Shown here piece by piece: positions 27,482 through 32,556 of a stretch of DNA of 32,556 nt (positions are counted from its first letter, which is position 1; each line of letters starts with the position of its first letter). A program made the translations under genes and the position numbers. The notes under the pieces were generated by a model, which ran no database searches, had not been told where the DNA came from, and saw nothing but the letters and a program-made list of their open reading frames with translations. This stretch comes from Candidatus Nitrosopumilus sp. (GTDB lineage: Archaea > Thermoproteota > Nitrososphaeria > Nitrososphaerales > Nitrosopumilaceae): NCBI GenBank assembly GCA_028335865.1, contig JAOKTA010000007.1, forward strand, positions 1 to 32,556. Direction: 5' to 3'.

Positions 27482-27672
27482 TTAGTTTTCATAAACATAT
27501 TGTGTTAATAAAAATTTCATTAATTTTAATAACAATGTCTGACTATTTTCATGATAAAATTTTAAAAATGATCTTTTTCAAATTTTCTTGACTATTTTTC
27601 AGAAATAAATCTAAATGATTAATTAATTATGACATTTTATCTCATTACCTAAATTAATAGGAAGATCGCAGT

Positions 27673-28617
27673 TTGATTATGTCCTGTATTGATGTTAATC
27701 ATTTATCAAAATCATATGGTTCGGTAAATGCTGTAAATGATCTTATTTTATCTGTTAAAAGAGGACAAGTTTTTGGATTTTTAGGACCTAATGGTGCTGG
27801 AAAATCAACCACAATCAAACTTCTTACTACTCTAATTAGACCTTCATCAGGCTCACTTTCTATCTTGGGAATAGATGCCATTTTACATCCATTAAAAATT
27901 CGTGATAAAATTGGTGTTGTATTACAGCAACCCAGTTATGAGCCTACACTGTCGGTAGAAAAATCTCTTGATAAATATGGGATGATGTGGGATATTCCAA
28001 AAACTGAACGTAATAAAAGGATGGAACAACTTTTGACAGATTTTGATTTAGTTGAAATTCGTAAGAAAAGAAATGAGGATCTTTCTATAGGTCAACGAAG
28101 ACGAGTACAAGTTGCACGTGAATTTATGCATGATATGGAACTATTGTTTTTAGATGAACCGACTGTGGGATTAGATCCGGAAGCTCGAAGAAAATTATTA
28201 GATTATTTAAAAAATAAAGTTAAAAGTGGATTAACAATTTTTTATACAACTCATATTTTATCTGAAGCTGAATATCTTTGTGATGAAATAGCTATTATTA
28301 ATAAAGGAAAAATTCTTACTGTCGATTCACCTGATGCTTTAAAAAATAGATTTGGGAAAGAAAAAACAATTAAAATCCATTTATTAAAAAAACAATCTGA
28401 TGTTTCTTCTTTATTAGTTGATATTCCAGATTACAAAATTGATTTCAATACTGGTACTACAATCATAATTCATTCCGAGCAATCGGAATTAGTATTGCTT
28501 AGAGTATTGAAAATACTTAATGAAAATAATATTGAAATTGAAGATTTATCTGCAGTACCGACTAATCTTGAAGAAATATTTTTAAAAATGATGAAGGAAA
28601 ATGCATCCAATAATTAG
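27673..28617 (+). CDS. ABC transporter ATP-binding protein (DrrA-like)
   Basis: GPNGAGKSTTIK Walker A, LSIGQRRRVQVAREF signature, LLFLDEPTVGLDPEAR. Confidence 0.95.
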   Translation: MIMSCIDVNHLSKSYGSVNAVNDLILSVKRGQVFGFLGPNGAGKSTTIKLLTTLIRPSSGSLSILGIDAILHPLKIRDKIGVVLQQPSYEPTLSVEKSLDKYGMMWDIPKTERNKRMEQLLTDFDLVEIRKKRNEDLSIGQRRRVQVAREFMHDMELLFLDEPTVGLDPEARRKLLDYLKNKVKSGLTIFYTTHILSEAEYLCDEIAIINKGKILTVDSPDALKNRFGKEKTIKIHLLKKQSDVSSLLVDIPDYKIDFNTGTTIIIHSEQSELVLLRVLKILNENNIEIEDLSAVPTNLEEIFLKMMKENASNN

Positions 28618-29362
28618 ACTCGTTAATAGAAATCTCACGATTTCACTTAATCCTGGATTTTTAATCTGGCAAATTATTTTTCCTCTAATCTATATTTTTG
28701 TAGCAGGTTTTGCATATGGTCCATTAATTAATCAAGTTCCATTTGCTGGTAAGGAACTAGATTATCCTGCATTCTTAGCATCTGGTATGATTGGATTCAA
28801 TATTATGAATAGTACCTTGATTTCTGGTATTTTAATTTGGAATGATAGAAGACATGGAATGTTTGAACAAATTATGTCTGGACCATTTACCAGAAGTCAT
28901 TACATTCTTAGTAATATTTGCACTATAGCCATAATTGGACTTGTTAGTGCTTCCTTGATTGCTATTGTTGGATATCCTGTAATTTTTCAGTCAGCAGAAT
29001 TTTCATTAGTCACAATTCCAATCATTATTTTTGGCGCAATCACGGGGTCTGTGCTATTTGGTTCACTAGCTTCAATCATTTCTACCAGATTACGATCAAG
29101 TGAAGGGTTTAATGTAATAATTAACACTGTTTTCCTTTTCTTTGCTTTTGTCAGTTCTGCATTTTATCCAGCTGATACTGCACCTGAACCACTGCGTACG
29201 GCATTTTATCTTAATCCTTTAACGTATCTGGTTGATATAATTCGAGCAGGTATTTTTGGAACTGTTACAGAATTTGTAATTCTTGAAATGGTTATTCTTG
29301 CAGTTCTTGCAACTACTCTTTTTATTATTGCATCAAAATTATTGACACGATTAGATTTTTAA
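28601..29362 (+). CDS. ABC-2 type transporter permease
   Basis: Six hydrophobic segments; overlaps the ATPase gene by 17 bp. Confidence 0.92.
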   Translation: MHPIIRLVNRNLTISLNPGFLIWQIIFPLIYIFVAGFAYGPLINQVPFAGKELDYPAFLASGMIGFNIMNSTLISGILIWNDRRHGMFEQIMSGPFTRSHYILSNICTIAIIGLVSASLIAIVGYPVIFQSAEFSLVTIPIIIFGAITGSVLFGSLASIISTRLRSSEGFNVIINTVFLFFAFVSSAFYPADTAPEPLRTAFYLNPLTYLVDIIRAGIFGTVTEFVILEMVILAVLATTLFIIASKLLTRLDF

Positions 29363-29371
29363 AAATTAGAA

Positions 29372-30109
29372 TTATTTTTTAAATTTTTCATACATTTCAT
29401 TAATTTTTTTAATAATATCTAAATTTTCATACTCTACTAAATCTAAATTTGGTATTACGCAATGCCCTCCAATAATACCTGGAAACATTTTTGGTCTATT
29501 TCCTAAATTTTCATGAATTTCGTCTGCAAATTTCCACATTTCCTCAAAATCAACATTTTCTTTTTCACAAATCATTTTGGTAATTTGTGCATAGTTAATT
29601 AGCCATCCATAGTATGTCGTATCTACTAATATTTTTGCAAGTTCTGCTGTTTTTGTTGTTGACATCCAATCTATTTTTTCAAATCTATTTTCTAAATCTC
29701 TTTTTATTTTTGAATCTATTTCTGTACCGTCAAACGAAATAAATTTTGTATATTTTTTAATATCATTTAGAAATCTTTTATGTACTCCACGAACCGGTGA
29801 GAATAAAATTGGTATTGATAATTTTTCTTGTATTATTTTTGTGGTTCCTGGTTTTACTGTTGAATGGATTACGACTACTTGTATTTTTTTAATTTTATTA
29901 ATCCAGTTAAGTACAATATCTGTAAACCCTGTTAATTCTCCTGGTAGACATACGTGAAGATATTCTGGATTTTTAATATCTTCATTTTCAGAATATTTTT
30001 TACATTTTGAATTATCTAGATCAATTCCAATACAATCAAATTTTCTATCTACGAGTAAATCAAACAATGTTTGGCCCACTTCACCCATTCCTAAGATTAC
30101 ATCTGTCAT
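29372..30109 (-). CDS. Short UDP-glucose/ManNAc dehydrogenase-like protein lacking the C-terminal UDP-binding domain
   Basis: ILGMGEVGQTLFDLL Rossmann, VVIHSTVKPGTT, GIIGGHCVIPNLDL catalytic-Cys-like motif; only 245 aa. Confidence 0.75.
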   Translation of the reverse strand: MTDVILGMGEVGQTLFDLLVDRKFDCIGIDLDNSKCKKYSENEDIKNPEYLHVCLPGELTGFTDIVLNWINKIKKIQVVVIHSTVKPGTTKIIQEKLSIPILFSPVRGVHKRFLNDIKKYTKFISFDGTEIDSKIKRDLENRFEKIDWMSTTKTAELAKILVDTTYYGWLINYAQITKMICEKENVDFEEMWKFADEIHENLGNRPKMFPGIIGGHCVIPNLDLVEYENLDIIKKINEMYEKFKK

Positions 30110-30178
30110 TATGGCTAGTCTGAGTTATCTTGAGTATATTATCTTCATGACCCAGTCATGATTATTTTTTAAATAAAG

Positions 30179-30251
30179 TAGCCCGGCCCAGACTCGAACT
30201 GGGGTCAAAGGCTTCAAAGGCCTCTATGCTTGACCGCTACACTACCGGGCT
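30179..30251 (-). tRNA. tRNA-Gln(UUG), intronless
   Basis: AGCCCGG/CCGGGCT acceptor, anticodon arm GAGGC-CTTTGAA-GCCTT, T-arm CCCAG-TTCGAGT-CTGGG; 73 nt. Confidence 0.93.
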
Positions 30252-30321
30252 GCTAAATCGAAAATTGCTATTCCCTTAATGAACTTTTTAATTTAATTTA
30301 ACTCTTAAAATTAAATTAGAA

Positions 30322-31377
30322 TTAATTTTTAATAATTTGAATTAGTTTATCTATCGGATCTTCCATTTGATTAACAATTTTTTCTGCTCTTTTTTGGCTT
30401 TGATTGTCATTTAATTGAAAAATTTTCTTAATATGGTTTGAAATTTTTGATGGATTTGTTTCTCTTTTTACCAAATATTTTTTTACTAAGAATTTTTCTA
30501 CTATATTTGGAACTGCATTATATGATATTGTAGGAACTCCCATTAAAGCAGATTCAGCTGTCATAGTTCCACCAGATCCTATAAAAATATCTGTATTCTT
30601 TAATAGATATTTTCCATCAAATGACATTTTAATAATTTTTACTTTATTACCAGCTGCTTTTTGTAAATTTAAAATTTGTTTTGTATATCTTCCTAGTACT
30701 ATGATATTTTCATCTTTGTAATCATTTGCAATTTTTTGAATTATCGGAATAATTTTACTTGATTTTGATGTATATGCAGCTTCTTCTTCTTCTACTCTGA
30801 TTAAAATATTTTTTTTATTATTATTTTTAAATGGGGATGCAATTTTTTCATTAATTTCTCTTTTCATTGTAACTACTGCATCAATTGCTTTGTATTGTAC
30901 AATATTTTTTTCACTAATTCCATATTTAGAAAATTCTTTTTTTGGTATAATATGTGGAATTAGTACTTTTTGAATTAATGGTAATGTTAATCGCATTACT
31001 GCATTAGCATGAGGGGAATCACAAAACATTATGTGCTTAATTCCTAATCCAAATGATATTCTTGCTGCCTCTGGTGATCCAAAACTAATTACTACATCTG
31101 GTTTAAATTTTTCAATTTTTTTTGATAGTTTGTTAATTCTTTCAATACTGGCATCAAGTTTAGTTTTTTTATCACCACCTCCATGTTTTCCAACAAACAT
31201 GAGGTCAAAATGACGTATTTTTGATAATTTTGAAACTTCTTCATATTCTCTTGAAGTGCACAAAAGATCATGTTTCACCCTTAATCTTTTAACTATTGGT
31301 TCAGAAAACAATAATTGTTTTGGTGTTAGAATATCAATCCATATTTTCAAGTATTTTTGATAATCACTGTACTTCAA
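30322..31377 (-). CDS. DUF354-family glycosyltransferase-like protein
   Basis: KIWIDILTPKQLLFSEPIVKRL at N-terminus, GSGGTMTAESALMGVPTISY near C-terminus; GT-B-like. Confidence 0.8.
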   Translation of the reverse strand: MKYSDYQKYLKIWIDILTPKQLLFSEPIVKRLRVKHDLLCTSREYEEVSKLSKIRHFDLMFVGKHGGGDKKTKLDASIERINKLSKKIEKFKPDVVISFGSPEAARISFGLGIKHIMFCDSPHANAVMRLTLPLIQKVLIPHIIPKKEFSKYGISEKNIVQYKAIDAVVTMKREINEKIASPFKNNNKKNILIRVEEEEAAYTSKSSKIIPIIQKIANDYKDENIIVLGRYTKQILNLQKAAGNKVKIIKMSFDGKYLLKNTDIFIGSGGTMTAESALMGVPTISYNAVPNIVEKFLVKKYLVKRETNPSKISNHIKKIFQLNDNQSQKRAEKIVNQMEDPIDKLIQIIKN

Positions 31378-31412
31378 TAAGTTTTTCTTAGTCCATTATC
31401 CTCTCTAATTGG

Positions 31413-32552
31413 ATGGCGGGAGCAAAAGTTGTTGTTTATGGGCTTAGTACTGAAGGATATGCTCTTGCATCTCAAATGGCGATTAAAGGTGCTGATGTTT
31501 ACATAATAGATGAATCCACTCCATCTGCTATATCGCTTAAAGCTGAAATTGCTAAAACTTATCCAAATGTTTCTTCATTAAAAGAGGATGAACCACTATT
31601 AGCTATGGAACCAATTGATGTAGCAGTATCTAAAGCTCAATATCTTTTCTTTACTCCCAGAATTAGAAAAACAGGTCAAGATGTTAAAACAGAAATTCAT
31701 TCTAAATTCAAAGATGCAATTACGTCATTAAAAAAAAATAGCTCTGTAATTTTTACACTTCCAACTGGATTTGGAGGTAATAATGAAAATATTTCGTTAT
31801 TGGAACATGTAACTGGACTTCAAACTGGTAAAAATATATCCTATTTTTATTATCCGCTAGAAGATCTAAATCAACAACCAAAAATTATCGGTTCATTTAA
31901 TGGTAAAGAAGATTTAGTTCTTTCTGATTTACTTACTACAAATAAAAAAGAAAAAAAATTTGTAGGTATTTCTTCATCCGAACATTTCCATGCTATTGAT
32001 ATTTTATCTAGATTTTCTGGTCTGTGTAGTATTTTGGAAGTTTGTAAGTATGCACAAGATGAAATCACAAAAAATGATCTTTCTTCAAGTAATTTTCAAG
32101 AAATATTTTTAGATAATATGATTAATGGATTATTTGATTTAAAATCTTTAGGTTCATCATTTGAGGGTTCAAATTCATTAATGTATTTGATTAATGGAAG
32201 TGTAAAAGGTATTGATGGTTATATGAAAAGATTAATTGATGAAATTCGTGGAACATTAAAGAAAAATGATTTAAAAGCAAGCAGAACAAAAATTGCATTA
32301 TCTTGGACCATTGATCAACATGCAATGCGTGGAGATAAAATTGAAATGATTCAAAATTTAACTACACGATTACGTGATTATATTGGAGATGTAGAAGCTT
32401 ATCAAAATCCAGATTTTAATTTGTTTCATAATGATAAAACTACCATTGTTGTAGCATGTTCACAATCTGATTTTGACAGTATTGAAAAAACTAAACATGA
32501 TTCTAATCTAATAATTGTAAAAGCTAACCCCATATGCGAAACTCTTCAATAA
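31413..32552 (+). CDS. NAD-binding, nucleotide-sugar dehydrogenase-like protein
   Basis: VVVYGLSTEGYALASQMAIKGADVYIIDE Rossmann; helical 6PGDH-like middle region; stop at 32550-32552. Confidence 0.65.
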   Translation: MAGAKVVVYGLSTEGYALASQMAIKGADVYIIDESTPSAISLKAEIAKTYPNVSSLKEDEPLLAMEPIDVAVSKAQYLFFTPRIRKTGQDVKTEIHSKFKDAITSLKKNSSVIFTLPTGFGGNNENISLLEHVTGLQTGKNISYFYYPLEDLNQQPKIIGSFNGKEDLVLSDLLTTNKKEKKFVGISSSEHFHAIDILSRFSGLCSILEVCKYAQDEITKNDLSSSNFQEIFLDNMINGLFDLKSLGSSFEGSNSLMYLINGSVKGIDGYMKRLIDEIRGTLKKNDLKASRTKIALSWTIDQHAMRGDKIEMIQNLTTRLRDYIGDVEAYQNPDFNLFHNDKTTIVVACSQSDFDSIEKTKHDSNLIIVKANPICETLQ

Positions 32553-32556
32553 TACT

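Noticed and set aside
27541-27602. Imperfect direct repeat GACTATTTTC / GACTATTTTTC upstream of the ABC transporter
   Set aside because: Short, T-rich and imperfect; expected by chance at this base composition.
1-32556. CRISPR arrays, insertion sequences, prophage, defence or toxin-antitoxin systems
   Set aside because: No regularly spaced repeats, transposase or integrase motifs, phage genes or recognisable defence domains were seen.

Overview
This 32.6 kb window is AT-rich and has leaderless, often TTG-initiated genes. Gene content (aCPSF1, Nop10, aIF2-alpha, proteasome beta, G1P dehydrogenase, archaeal SepF, RPA) points to an archaeal chromosome, most likely marine Thaumarchaeota of Nitrosopumilus type; this is inferred from protein content without a search. 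It carries housekeeping genes plus a cobalamin locus: cbiD-cbiG-cbiX-cobH/cbiC on the minus strand, cobO and cbiA nearby, and a distant BluB-like gene. Three tRNAs are present: Arg(CCU) with a 19-nt D-loop intron, Val(GAC) with an atypical C33, and Gln(UUG). Genes absent from the supplied ORF track include Nop10 (15849-16004) and two Cys-rich microprotein candidates (694-849 and 3287-3406). The most interesting unexplained signal is the 240-bp gap at 19150-19386 inside the cobalamin locus. It contains a compact three-way-junction-like fold plus two further hairpins, a TATA-like box upstream and a T7 run downstream, and is a candidate undescribed structured ncRNA. I saw no CRISPR array, transposon, prophage or obvious defence system.
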